Assembly: GCA_013372965.1 (NCBI GenBank)
Contig: JABXIR010000121.1
Span: forward strand, 1-18,803
Length of the DNA stretch: 18,803 nt
Direction of reading: 5' to 3'
DNA from: Gammaproteobacteria bacterium
Lineage (GTDB): Bacteria; Pseudomonadota; Gammaproteobacteria; Pseudomonadales; DSM-25080
Shown here: positions 1 to 7,420 of the stretch, one piece after another
Position numbering within the stretch: position 1 is the first letter of the stretch
How the letters are laid out: each line of letters starts with the position of its first letter
Position numbers and translations under genes: made by a program
The notes under the pieces: model-generated
The model's input: the letters and a program-made list of their open reading frames with translations, nothing else
Database searches by the model: none
Told to the model about the DNA's origin: nothing

Positions 1-536
1 GGTATCCATTGGAACGGTGCCATTAACCATTCTCCGATGCGTTCGGCCAAGCGAAACTCGCCTTCGATTTTTCGCTTGAGTACACTCGGTCGATAGATGG
101 TCCACTTGAGAATGTTGCTATTCTTCAGGTGTGCCTCGGTTTTCGCTTTAATTCGCGAATAAAAAAACATCGACGAAGCATTGGCGCCCGCCGCGCTAAT
201 CAAATGGAAGTGTTGAACCTTTATGCGTTCGGCAAGATCGATGGTTGCGTTGACGAGGTGTTCGTCGACTTCACGGAATGCCCGTTGGCTGCCCGCTTGC
301 TTAATGGTGGTGCCCAAGCAGCAAAACATCGAGTCGACTGAGACATCGAACTCTGCAAGAGATTGCGCTGAAAGATTAGGAATTCGTATCGTCTCGACTT
401 GACCCTCAAAGACCACGTCTCGTCTCACCACTGCGATAACGCGGTGGTAACGGGCATCGCTCACCAATTCGTTAATAAGGTCTCTGCCGCAGGCTCCGGT
501 AGCACCGAAAACGATGGCTGATTTAGATTTTGTCAT
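1..536 (-). CDS. NAD(P)-binding Rossmann-fold reductase, SDR-like (C-terminus outside the window)
   Basis: I translated the minus strand from the ATG at 536 and found an open frame of 178 codons to the window edge. The N-terminus carries a GATGACGRD dinucleotide-binding glycine motif (residues 11-19), followed by a CCLGTT strand and a YSRIK element that matches the YxxxK pair of short-chain dehydrogenases. The later WTIYRPSVL segment is typical of the atypical-SDR group that includes HTATIP2/TIP30-like and related NAD(P)H-binding proteins, usually about 210-230 residues, so only some 40 residues should be missing. AAGGA five bases upstream of the ATG supports the start. The substrate is unknown. 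The gene is divergent from waaA across 96 bp. Nothing nearby indicates a pathway; a housekeeping oxidoreductase is the safest description. Confidence 0.8.
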   Translation of the reverse strand, partial: MTKSKSAIVFGATGACGRDLINELVSDARYHRVIAVVRRDVVFEGQVETIRIPNLSAQSLAEFDVSVDSMFCCLGTTIKQAGSQRAFREVDEHLVNATIDLAERIKVQHFHLISAAGANASSMFFYSRIKAKTEAHLKNSNILKWTIYRPSVLKRKIEGEFRLAERIGEWLMAPFQWI

Positions 537-557
537 GGTGTCCTTAAGCTTTAGTGA

Positions 558-568
558 ACTGGTCCAGT
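558..568. repeat. 11-bp palindrome in the divergent reductase/waaA promoter region
   Basis: ACTGG-T-CCAGT is a perfect inverted repeat around one base. It lies 22 bases upstream of the reductase start and 65 bases upstream of the waaA start, where a regulator of the reductase would be expected to bind. It could be a small operator, but 11 bp is short and no regulator is visible. Confidence 0.35.
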
Positions 569-576
569 GTAATAAT

Positions 577-606
577 TTCAAATCATCCCATAAAAACCAT
601 TACAAT
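577..606 (+). promoter_or_regulatory. Possible sigma70-type promoter for waaA
   Basis: TTCAAA (577-582) and TACAAT (601-606) are separated by 18 bases. The -10 matches consensus at five of six positions and the -35 at four of six. Transcription would begin near 613, giving a leader of about 20 nt before the ATG at 633. This is a consensus match only. Confidence 0.4.
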
Positions 607-632
607 AGTTGCAATGATTGGATAAAGACTCA

Positions 633-1904
633 ATGCGAACTATATATTCTGCCATCTTAACACTTTGCGCTCCCCTGCTTTTACTTCGCCTTTGGCTTAA
701 AGGTAGAAAGGCTCCAGCATACAGACATCGTTGGCAAGAGCGCTTCGGTGCTAACTTGCCTGCCAGCGCTGTGGGCAAGTCTCACGTATGGTTTCATACC
801 GTTTCGGTCGGCGAAACGATTGCCGCGGCGCCTATTATCGAGGCGATTCTTGCTACCCCCAACCCGCCAAGAGTGGTGGTGACCACCATGACACCGACCG
901 GATCGGACCGAGTAAAGGCCTTATACGGCGATCGTGTTGAGCACGTTTACTGCCCTTGGGATCTACCGTGGGCTATCGCGTTATTTTGGCGTCACTTTAA
1001 CCCCGCCTTGGTGGTGATGATGGAAACGGAAGTTTGGCCAAACATTATTGCTAAGTCTAAAGCGAAGGGTGTACAAATCATCCTGGCCAATGCGCGGATG
1101 TCTGAGAAGTCTGCGAAGGGGTACGAAAAAATTTCGAGCTTATCGAAAAATGCGTTTGCGGGCTTTGATCTAGTTCTTGCTCAGTCGAAGGACGACGCAC
1201 GACGGTTAAAGCGACTCGGTGTTACTGAGGCGGCTTTAAAAACCGTCGGTTCGGTTAAATTCGATGTAATGGCGACGGCTGATCAAATTAACCAGGGGCT
1301 CGACCTAAAATCAATTCTCGGGGGCGAGCGCTTCGTATGGGTTGCCGCGAGTACTCACAAAGGTGAGGACGAGGTGATGCTTCGGGTCCATAGGTCGCTG
1401 CAAGAATACTATCCATCGGCACTGTTGTTGATTGTCCCCAGACACCCAGAGCGCTTCAATGACGTTCTCGAATTGGCGCAACGCGAGAGTAACGCCTGCC
1501 TCAGAACGAGCCTAACTGCCGATCATCCTCTGGATGGCAACGCATCCGTTGTCGTAGGTGACACGATGGGCGAGATGATGTCATTCTTTGCCGCTGGTGA
1601 TGCCGCCGTGATCGGAGGGAGTTTCGTGCCTCATGGAGGGCACAACGTGTTAGAACCTGCGGCGCTCGGAAAGCCAGTGGCCAGCGGCCCTTACGTTCAC
1701 AATTTCCAAGCGATCTGTGATGAAATGAACGAACAGCAGGCGCTGACGATTTGCGATGATGAAGCGCCGTTAGTTCGTTGGTTGGCTGAGCTTGCGGAAA
1801 GCCCCAAAGCACGTGACGCTGCTGGTAGCGCATCGCTCGATTTTCTTGAGGCCCGACGAGGTTCGCTGAAGCGACAGGTTGACTACATCAAAAGCGGCCT
1901 GTAA
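633..1904 (+). CDS. waaA: 3-deoxy-D-manno-octulosonic acid (Kdo) transferase WaaA
   Basis: WaaA transfers Kdo from CMP-Kdo to lipid IVA at the cytoplasmic face of the inner membrane, starting the lipopolysaccharide core. The 423-residue product matches the family in length (about 425). Its N-terminus is a membrane anchor (residues 4-22) followed by RGRKAPAYR-like GRKAPAYRHRWQERFG, which is highly characteristic. The HTVSVGE segment holds the expected catalytic Glu (residue 61), followed by VVVTTMTPTGSDR, METEVWPN and a C-terminal GGSFVPHGGHNVLEPAA nucleotide-sugar binding motif. I chose ATG 633; an in-frame TTG at 618 would add five residues but has no better ribosome site and does not fit homologue starts. 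It converges on tolC across a strong hairpin. Whether it adds one or two Kdo units cannot be read from sequence. Confidence 0.96.
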   Translation: MRTIYSAILTLCAPLLLLRLWLKGRKAPAYRHRWQERFGANLPASAVGKSHVWFHTVSVGETIAAAPIIEAILATPNPPRVVVTTMTPTGSDRVKALYGDRVEHVYCPWDLPWAIALFWRHFNPALVVMMETEVWPNIIAKSKAKGVQIILANARMSEKSAKGYEKISSLSKNAFAGFDLVLAQSKDDARRLKRLGVTEAALKTVGSVKFDVMATADQINQGLDLKSILGGERFVWVAASTHKGEDEVMLRVHRSLQEYYPSALLLIVPRHPERFNDVLELAQRESNACLRTSLTADHPLDGNASVVVGDTMGEMMSFFAAGDAAVIGGSFVPHGGHNVLEPAALGKPVASGPYVHNFQAICDEMNEQQALTICDDEAPLVRWLAELAESPKARDAAGSASLDFLEARRGSLKRQVDYIKSGL

Positions 1905-1912
1905 CGGGGCAC

Positions 1913-1941
1913 AAAAAAGGGAGTCGAAAGACTCCCTTTTT
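1913..1941. terminator. Bidirectional rho-independent terminator between waaA and tolC
   Basis: GGGAGTC (1919-1925) pairs perfectly with GACTCCC (1930-1936) around a GAAA tetraloop. Six A residues precede and five T residues follow, so each strand has a U-tract after the hairpin. It starts 9 bases past the waaA stop and lies 15 bases past the tolC stop, serving both convergent genes. Confidence 0.93.
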
Positions 1942-1955
1942 AATGTCGGGTACGT

Positions 1956-3314
1956 TTAGTAAGACGACAGATCAACGCGATTCAGTTGGTTTTCAGAGTC
2001 GAGCCATTCATTGAGACGATTGATGTCATCAGGGCTTAGGCTTCCTGCAACTTGCTTAAGCGCGAGTAGCGATAGAACGTAGTCAAAGCGAGCATTGCTG
2101 TAGTTTGACTGTGCTCGGTACAAGGCCTGTTGAGCGTTTAGCACGTCAACAATATTTCGTGTACCTACTTCATATCCCGCTTGTGTCGCGTCGAGTGAGC
2201 TCTGTGCGGAAACAATCGCTTGCTGGCGAGCATCGACCGTTGCAACGCCCGTCATCGCAGTTAGATAGCTAGAGCGTGCCTGCTGAGTGACCTGACGCTG
2301 GGTTCCGATATACCGTTCTTTCGCAACATTGAACTGCTCGTGAGCGCGGCGACTAGAAGCGCTGGTTCCGCCACCTTGGAAGAGGGGCACGCGAGCCGAT
2401 AATGTGGCTGACCAGCCGTCAGTGTCCGTCATGCTCGCGGTTGGTAGCTCGACATCGCTGGTACTCTGACCGTACTCTGCAGACAGAGATACGGTTGGTC
2501 CGTGGTTCCAAGACGTTGCGGTTGCACTGCGCTCGGCCGAGTCCATCGTAGCGCGAGCCACTTTCAGAGACAGGTTGTTTTCTAAGGAGGTTGATACCCA
2601 AGCCGCTGGAGCTGCAGGCTCAGGCGCATTAACTGGGAATGCTTCGACGAGCGGTGCTACGTTCGCTTCGGGTTGACCGGTAATGGCCTCAAGCGCTTCA
2701 AATGCGATCGCAACTTGCCCTTCGAGCTGAATTCGATTCGCGATAACGCCATCGAGTGTCGAGCGTGCTTCGTATACGTCAGTGATTGCAATCAAGCCGA
2801 CATCGTAACGTTGCTGAGTTTGTTCATACTGACGCTGTAATGCCGCTTCTTCTGCGCGTGCGGTGGTTAGGTTCGATACGGCACGAAGAACGTTTAAGTA
2901 GGCCTCCACCACTCGGTAAATGAGGTCTTGCTGATCAGCGGCGAACTGGGCTTCGGCCTGAGCGGTTACGAACTCGGCAGAGCGGAAGTTAAACCATTGG
3001 TTTGCGTTGAAAATCGTTTGGCTTGCACTCACTTTCCAGCCGTAGCTATCGCTTTCACTGCTGCGAACCGTTGTGCCGTTGTCGGCGTCGCTCTCGGAGG
3101 TGGTGTAGTTAGCAGAAGCGTTGACCTGAGGTAACAACACACTGAATGCGATGTTTTCCTGCTCGACGTTGGCACGATAGTTTGCTTGTGCTGCTCGGAG
3201 CGTTGGGTCGTTTTCGAGAGCTTTTTGGTACACTTCGAGTAGGTTATCTGCGTTGGCAAGAGGTGCTGCTGACAACAGAATCGCGGCCGCGAGTCGTTTA
3301 CGAATGATGGCCAT
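1956..3314 (-). CDS. tolC: TolC-family outer membrane efflux/secretion channel
   Basis: The 452-residue product is a TolC-type trimeric outer-membrane channel that completes tripartite efflux pumps and type I secretion systems. Residues 1-22 form a signal peptide (basic start, hydrophobic stretch, ANA before DNLLEVY). The mature start, with DPTLRAAQANYRANVE, opens the first outer-membrane-efflux repeat. The second repeat begins near residue 240 (NNLSLKVARATMDSAERSA). The YDVGLIAITDVYEARS and YEVGTRNIVDVLNAQQ segments are the paired G-[LT]-x-[IN]-x-[TD]-V-x-x-A motifs of the two repeats. GGAAG about seven bases before ATG 3314 supports the start. No pump or membrane-fusion partner is adjacent, as expected for a shared TolC. 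The 183-bp upstream gap holds an AT-rich dyad that may be regulatory. Confidence 0.94.
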   Translation of the reverse strand: MAIIRKRLAAAILLSAAPLANADNLLEVYQKALENDPTLRAAQANYRANVEQENIAFSVLLPQVNASANYTTSESDADNGTTVRSSESDSYGWKVSASQTIFNANQWFNFRSAEFVTAQAEAQFAADQQDLIYRVVEAYLNVLRAVSNLTTARAEEAALQRQYEQTQQRYDVGLIAITDVYEARSTLDGVIANRIQLEGQVAIAFEALEAITGQPEANVAPLVEAFPVNAPEPAAPAAWVSTSLENNLSLKVARATMDSAERSATATSWNHGPTVSLSAEYGQSTSDVELPTASMTDTDGWSATLSARVPLFQGGGTSASSRRAHEQFNVAKERYIGTQRQVTQQARSSYLTAMTGVATVDARQQAIVSAQSSLDATQAGYEVGTRNIVDVLNAQQALYRAQSNYSNARFDYVLSLLALKQVAGSLSPDDINRLNEWLDSENQLNRVDLSSY

Positions 3315-3380
3315 GTTTAGGGCTTCCTTTCTGAAATTGTTTCTTTAATAGACGCTTTGTACTGTAAATGGATGCGCTTG

Positions 3381-3412
3381 TTATAAATTTATTTTCAATA
3401 GCTAATTTATAA
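3381..3412. repeat. AT-rich 9-bp inverted repeat upstream of tolC
   Basis: TTATAAATT (3381-3389) and AATTTATAA (3404-3412) are perfect inverted copies separated by 14 bases. They sit 67-98 bases upstream of the tolC start, a plausible operator position. AT-rich sequence makes chance palindromes more likely, so the assignment is tentative. Confidence 0.45.
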
Positions 3413-3423
3413 CACATTCGGCA

Positions 3424-3456
3424 TACCCCTCAATACTGCGTAAAGTACGAGGGGTA
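3424..3456 (-). terminator. Hairpin after the fimX-like gene, without a U-tract; possible Rho-dependent end
   Basis: TACCCCTC (3424-3431) and GAGGGGTA (3449-3456) pair perfectly, and the interior TACT/AGTA (3434-3437 / 3444-3447) extends the stem around a GCGTAA loop. No T-run follows on either strand, so it is not a standard intrinsic terminator. On the minus-strand transcript it is preceded, and partly overlapped, by 45 bases (3493 to 3449) without a single G and with 17 C residues, as at Rho loading sites. A structured 3' end or a tolC leader element is also possible. Confidence 0.4.
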
Positions 3457-3497
3457 GTGAGAAGAAAGAGGTAAAGGGAAAGGAATTTTATAACCGT

Positions 3498-5558
3498 CTA
3501 GAACAACTCAAAGTTGTGGGACATTTCCTCGGCGGGTGCCTGAACGTAGTAGCCCTGAATATGCTGAGCACCTGATTGCCATAATTTATTAATGATCGAT
3601 GCATTTTCGACCATAGGAACGATGGTCTGCCAACCGCCTTCGTGTAATTGCTCTAGCAAATTGGTCAGTGTCGCCGTATCGCCATTATCGCTCTGCAGTT
3701 CTTGAGTGTAACTGCCATCAACCTTTACCCAGTCGATAATCAAATGCTTCAGAGTTTCGAACGGTTTAAGCGATGAGCCGAAATGTGTCAGAGCCGCATG
3801 GCACTGAAGCCCCGCAAGCGACTCGGTAAGTTTGGCCGCCGCCTTGACGTGTTTGTTTACATCGCGCTCGCTCATCTGAAGAATGATGGATTCTTTTGGC
3901 AAGTTTGCGGCTTTAAATAATGACCCCAAGAACGCTGGTAGACCCTCGTCTCGAATCGCCGCCTCGCTTAAATTGATGAGGAGTTTGGTATCATGCCCTT
4001 GGGCCGATTGGACGGTCAGCTTCTTCGCAGCCTCGCGCAAGACCCAGCGATCGATGTGTGCAGCGAGGCCACTCTGGGCAACTTCGCGTCGCCATTCGGA
4101 GGGGCTGACATCATTGCCGTCTTCATCGATTAAGCGAAGAAGTACTTCGTAAAGTTCTTGCGTGTTACCGTGCAGGTTGATGATCGGCTGGAATAAAAGT
4201 TTGAATCGCTGTTCTTGAAGCGCCTGCTTGACTTTTTCGACGATTTCTTCGGTCGTTAGGGCTGGCTTTTCCTCGTCGTCAAATTCGTATATTGCGCTTG
4301 GCGCATTTTGCGCACAGGCGTTTTGGTACGCCTGCTCCGCCGCATCGATGAGCGTGTCGACTGTTTCGTGTGCAGGAATGATTCGACAAATGCCGGCGCG
4401 CAAGGAGAGTCGTGCGGTAAGAGAGCCTGCATCCCAGACTTGTTTATCGAGGTGGTCAATGGCTTTGTCGATGGCTTGCTTTGCGAGTTCTTCTTTGTTG
4501 TGTTCGCAAATTAATACGAAGCGACCGTCGTTAAAACTTCCCCAATGGCCGAGCTCAGCAAATTCGTCATTAAGATATTCTGAGAGGCTCTCGAGGAGCG
4601 AATCTTTTTCGGCGATGCCGAAACCAGAAGTGGTCGCTTCAAAGTCAGGAGACTGAAGCAAAATAAGCTGTCGACGTCGGCCTTCCTGGCTTTCGAGAAT
4701 ACAACGCTGTGCGATTTCGACAATGCGGCGGCGGTCGAGCAATGTGGGAGCTTTGTACGGCGTCTCGTGCGCGTTATTTTCGCCTGGCATCAGTCGGTGA
4801 GTTGGGATGAATATTTCGTTAACGGACTCGCCGTCAAATTCGGTCGAGCGAACCAGTAACGTTGCATCGAAGGTTGTGCCGTCTTCGCGAGTGAGCTTGG
4901 TGCTGATGGTTTCTTGTTCGGCCGCTTTTTCGCCCGTCGCCAACTTCGATAAGCGTTTTTTAACGTTCGCATCGGTCGCGATGTCAGCGATTGGTGTTAC
5001 TAAAAGATCGTCTTCGGTGTCAAACCCCAGGGTTAATCTTAGTGCGTCGTTAAAAAATAAAAACATGCCATCCTGCAGGTAAGCGACTGGTGTTCGCGAA
5101 TCGTCCAGCAGTGCTCGCGCGTTGGATTCCGCGCTGTGTCGCTTTAAGTTGGCCGTGGTGGCCGACGCTCGATTAAGCTTGTTATTGAACTCTCGCTTTA
5201 CGACCGCGATTAGGTGCTGGTCGTGGTCAAAAGGCACCACATCGACAGCACCGGCTTTGATCCCCTTCACGACGGAACCGTGGTAGTCGTCTGCGTCGCA
5301 CAATAAAATAAGGGGGATGTCGAGTTTGTCTTTACGTAAGCTCTGGATAGCCTGTTTATAGGGGGTGTCTTCGTTGAGCTCGTCGATAATGGCGAGGTCC
5401 CAAGTTTGCTCGGATACCAACTTATCAAAAACACTCGAAGAGGCGACAAACTGCGGACGGAGTTTAATCCCTGCGCTTTCAAGCATCGAGATTAGACGCA
5501 TTGACTCGGATTCATCTTGATTTGCAACGAGCAGTCTTATGCTTTGGTCGGCCTTCAT
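3498..5558 (-). CDS. fimX: FimX-like degenerate REC-PAS-GGDEF-EAL protein, probable c-di-GMP receptor
   Basis: The 686-residue product has a receiver-like domain (about 6-125), a PAS domain (about 145-255), a GGDEF-like domain (about 275-425) and an EAL domain (about 435-686). Every catalytic signature is altered. The receiver has VANQDES instead of an acidic pair and lacks the usual Lys. The GGDEF position reads GSFNDGRF. The EAL motif is EVL (471-473), and the metal-binding DDFG motif has become THFG (591-594), so it should bind but not hydrolyse c-di-GMP. FQPIINL, the HIDRWV helix, KVDGSY and the ending GAQHIQGYYVQAP closely resemble Pseudomonas FimX, which acts in type IV pilus assembly and twitching. 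I chose ATG 5558, preceded by GGAAGAGG; a GTG at 5582 would put that site inside the gene. The pilus role is inferred from homology, as no pil gene is in view. Confidence 0.85.
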   Translation of the reverse strand: MKADQSIRLLVANQDESESMRLISMLESAGIKLRPQFVASSSVFDKLVSEQTWDLAIIDELNEDTPYKQAIQSLRKDKLDIPLILLCDADDYHGSVVKGIKAGAVDVVPFDHDQHLIAVVKREFNNKLNRASATTANLKRHSAESNARALLDDSRTPVAYLQDGMFLFFNDALRLTLGFDTEDDLLVTPIADIATDANVKKRLSKLATGEKAAEQETISTKLTREDGTTFDATLLVRSTEFDGESVNEIFIPTHRLMPGENNAHETPYKAPTLLDRRRIVEIAQRCILESQEGRRRQLILLQSPDFEATTSGFGIAEKDSLLESLSEYLNDEFAELGHWGSFNDGRFVLICEHNKEELAKQAIDKAIDHLDKQVWDAGSLTARLSLRAGICRIIPAHETVDTLIDAAEQAYQNACAQNAPSAIYEFDDEEKPALTTEEIVEKVKQALQEQRFKLLFQPIINLHGNTQELYEVLLRLIDEDGNDVSPSEWRREVAQSGLAAHIDRWVLREAAKKLTVQSAQGHDTKLLINLSEAAIRDEGLPAFLGSLFKAANLPKESIILQMSERDVNKHVKAAAKLTESLAGLQCHAALTHFGSSLKPFETLKHLIIDWVKVDGSYTQELQSDNGDTATLTNLLEQLHEGGWQTIVPMVENASIINKLWQSGAQHIQGYYVQAPAEEMSHNFELF

Positions 5559-5629
5559 TGGGTGTCCTCTTCCTTCAAGCACTTATACTACCGTGTTTTT
5601 TCGCCAACGTGTAGCTCTCGATTAGGCGG

Positions 5630-5659
5630 AATTTGTGGTTGTTAAAACTGTCACAAATT
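5630..5659. repeat. 8-bp inverted repeat spanning the epmB stop codon
   Basis: AATTTGTG (5630-5637) and CACAAATT (5652-5659) are perfect inverted copies with a 14-base spacer. On the minus strand the first arm contains the last sense codons and most of the stop codon of epmB. No T-run follows, so termination is unlikely to be intrinsic. It could be an mRNA 3' structure or an operator for the fimX-like gene 72 bases downstream. Confidence 0.35.
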
Positions 5660-6670
5660 ATCGGTGCCAAAGGTGTTTTTGGAGTAGTTGCCGCTGGTTT
5701 CACGTGCTAATTTTGGGACCAAGAAACCGGGTAGGTGTTCCGCCAGTTCGCGGTAGATCAATTTGGCCTCGCGATCTGATACGAGGAAGTGAGCTGCCCC
5801 GGCGACGCGGTCGAGTAGGTGTAGATAGTAAGGCAATATGTGAATCGAAAACAGTCGTTCGCTCAGTTCGGCGAGTGTGACTGCCGCGTTGTTGACGGAC
5901 TTTAATAGCACTGACTGATTCAGCTGCGTAACCCCAGTCTGTTGTAAGCGCAAAGCCGCAAATTTGACTGCCTCGTCGATTTCATTTGGGTGATTGATGT
6001 GCCACACCACGATTACCTTGAATCGACGGTTGGATAACGTCGCGATGAGAGCATCGGTGATTCGTTGAGGGATCACCAGTGGCAGACGAGTGTGGATTCG
6101 AACACGGGTGATGCTAGGGTGGCGTTCAACCTCATTGAGTAGTTCATTGAGCACATCATCGTTGAGTAAGAGGGGGTCTCCACCACTTAGGATGATTTCG
6201 TTGACGCTGGGGTTCAAAGCTGTCTGCCGGATGTTGTCCCGCCATTGAGCTCGCGATACACGATTGTCACTATAGGGGAAGTGTCGCCGAAAGCAGTATC
6301 GACAGTTTACAGCGCACTGACCGGTGGCGATAAACAACTGACGGCTTTGATATTTGTGCACAACCCCGGGGCGAGGATTGGCGTCTCGCTCGTCTAGAGG
6401 GTCGGTGCTGAAACCAAGCTGTTCGTCACTCTCTCTCTCGTTACTTAGTACTTGAAGCAGCAGCGGGTCAGTTGGATCGCCTTTGGTGATTCGTGAAACA
6501 TAAGGGCGCGGTGCGAGAATTGGGAAGCCATAGTCCCGATCGTCTCCAGGTGGAAGGCCTAACGCCAACCGGAGTTCAGAGGCGGATCGGTAGGCGTGTT
6601 TGAGCTCGGATTGCCAGGTGGCATCCGCATCGGATAGGGGTATCTGCTTCAACTCAAGGGTGTCGTTCAT
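5651..6670 (-). CDS. epmB: EF-P beta-lysylation protein EpmB (radical SAM lysine 2,3-aminomutase)
   Basis: EpmB converts (S)-alpha-lysine to (R)-beta-lysine, which EpmA then attaches to Lys34 of EF-P. The 339-residue product shows the radical SAM cluster CAVNCRYC (Cys119, 123, 126), the SGGDPL SAM-contact segment (162-167), RIHTRLP, and a C-terminal PKLARE with the expected PLP Lys at 320. Its length fits EpmB (about 340) rather than the longer catabolic lysine aminomutases. It is divergent from efp across 147 bp. No Shine-Dalgarno sequence precedes ATG 6670; instead a TATAAT hexamer ends six bases upstream, so the mRNA may begin at or very near the start codon. An inverted repeat spans its stop codon. 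Confidence 0.95.
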   Translation of the reverse strand: MNDTLELKQIPLSDADATWQSELKHAYRSASELRLALGLPPGDDRDYGFPILAPRPYVSRITKGDPTDPLLLQVLSNERESDEQLGFSTDPLDERDANPRPGVVHKYQSRQLFIATGQCAVNCRYCFRRHFPYSDNRVSRAQWRDNIRQTALNPSVNEIILSGGDPLLLNDDVLNELLNEVERHPSITRVRIHTRLPLVIPQRITDALIATLSNRRFKVIVVWHINHPNEIDEAVKFAALRLQQTGVTQLNQSVLLKSVNNAAVTLAELSERLFSIHILPYYLHLLDRVAGAAHFLVSDREAKLIYRELAEHLPGFLVPKLARETSGNYSKNTFGTDNL

Positions 6671-6676
6671 TGCTTG

Positions 6677-6705
6677 ATTATACGTAGCAACGATATTGCA
6701 TTAAA
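6677..6705 (-). promoter_or_regulatory. Possible promoter for epmB giving a near-leaderless mRNA
   Basis: Read on the minus strand, a perfect TATAAT occupies 6682-6677, with TTTAAT (6705-6700) 17 bases upstream as a weak -35 (three of six). Normal spacing from the -10 would put the transcription start within a base or two of the epmB ATG at 6670. Confidence 0.45.
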
Positions 6706-6729
6706 TACATAAATCTACGTCTTTAAGAA

Positions 6730-6758
6730 CTGACCAAACGGCAATCGTGGTGTACAAT
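6730..6758 (+). promoter_or_regulatory. Likely sigma70-type promoter for efp
   Basis: CTGACC (6730-6735, four of six) and TACAAT (6753-6758, five of six) are exactly 17 bases apart. Transcription would start near 6765, leaving a leader of about 53 nt before the GTG at 6818. The strong ribosome site TGAGGGT (6804-6810) lies within that leader. Confidence 0.6.
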
Positions 6759-6817
6759 TCGGGAATTATTAATGCATTGTGACGGCGAGTCGCACAACAT
6801 CTATGAGGGTCATTCAC

Positions 6818-7387
6818 GTGGCAACTTTTTCTACTAACGAATTTAAAGGCGGCTTAAAGGTCATGCTCGATGGCGATCCGTGTTCGATCGTCGAGAACGA
6901 ATACGTCAAGCCAGGTAAAGGTCAGGCTTTCAACCGTGTAAAGCTCAAAAACTTAAAGACGGGCCGTGTTTGGGAACGAACGTTTAAATCGGGTGAGCAG
7001 CTCGAAGGTGCCGATGTTATGGATACCGATATGGAGTATCTCTACAACGATGGCGAATTCTGGCACTTCATGGAACCATCAACGTTTGAACAGTACCAAG
7101 CCGACGAAGCGGCGGTTGGAGATCAAAAGTACTGGCTGAAAGAGCAGGAGATCTTCACGGTAACTTTGTACAACGGCTCACCACTCTCGATCACGCCGCC
7201 GAACCACGTAGTGCTTGAAGTCGCCGAAACCGATCCTGGCCTGAAGGGCGATACCGCTCAAGGCGCAACCAAACCCGCAACGCTGGTAACCGGTGCCACG
7301 ATCAAAGTCCCGTTATTTATCGAGGTGGGCGATATGCTCCGTATCGATACGCGTACAGGCGAATATATCAGTCGCTCCAAAGACTGA
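6818..7387 (+). CDS. efp: Elongation factor P
   Basis: EF-P binds between the P and E sites of stalled ribosomes and rescues translation of polyproline stretches. The 189-residue product matches the usual length (about 188) and has the three-domain layout: an N-terminal KOW-like domain beginning MATFSTNEFKGGLKV, and two OB domains ending in the signature GATIKVPLFIEVGDMLRIDTRTGEY. The loop VKPGKGQAF puts the modified Lys exactly at position 34, matching the EpmA/EpmB lysylation route encoded on both sides. I chose GTG 6818 because TGAGGGT lies seven bases before it and the protein then starts like other EF-Ps. Upstream in-frame starts (GTG 6779, ATG 6803) lack ribosome sites. A strong terminator follows. 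Confidence 0.97.
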   Translation: MATFSTNEFKGGLKVMLDGDPCSIVENEYVKPGKGQAFNRVKLKNLKTGRVWERTFKSGEQLEGADVMDTDMEYLYNDGEFWHFMEPSTFEQYQADEAAVGDQKYWLKEQEIFTVTLYNGSPLSITPPNHVVLEVAETDPGLKGDTAQGATKPATLVTGATIKVPLFIEVGDMLRIDTRTGEYISRSKD

Positions 7388-7390
7388 TAC

Positions 7391-7417
7391 AAGGCCCCGT
7401 TTTCGGGGCTTTTTTTT
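7391..7417 (+). terminator. Rho-independent terminator after efp
   Basis: GCCCCG (7394-7399) and CGGGGC (7404-7409) pair around a TTTT loop, followed by eight T residues (7410-7417). A and G residues at 7391-7393 can extend the stem. It begins four bases after the efp stop. The T-run ends only three bases before the epmA ATG, so any readthrough transcript carries this hairpin at the epmA start. Confidence 0.93.
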
Positions 7418-7420
7418 AAT

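Noticed and set aside
3883..4656. Plus-strand open frames opposite the fimX-like gene
   Set aside because: They are antisense to a clearly homologous protein, have low-complexity Ser/Arg-rich translations and no ribosome sites.
5559..5582. Eight-residue N-terminal extension of the fimX-like gene from a GTG
   Set aside because: It would absorb the GGAAGAGG ribosome site of ATG 5558.
6779..6817. Upstream in-frame starts for efp (GTG 6779, ATG 6803)
   Set aside because: The strong TGAGGGT site lies after both, and EF-P proteins begin like the product from GTG 6818, which also puts the modified Lys at position 34.
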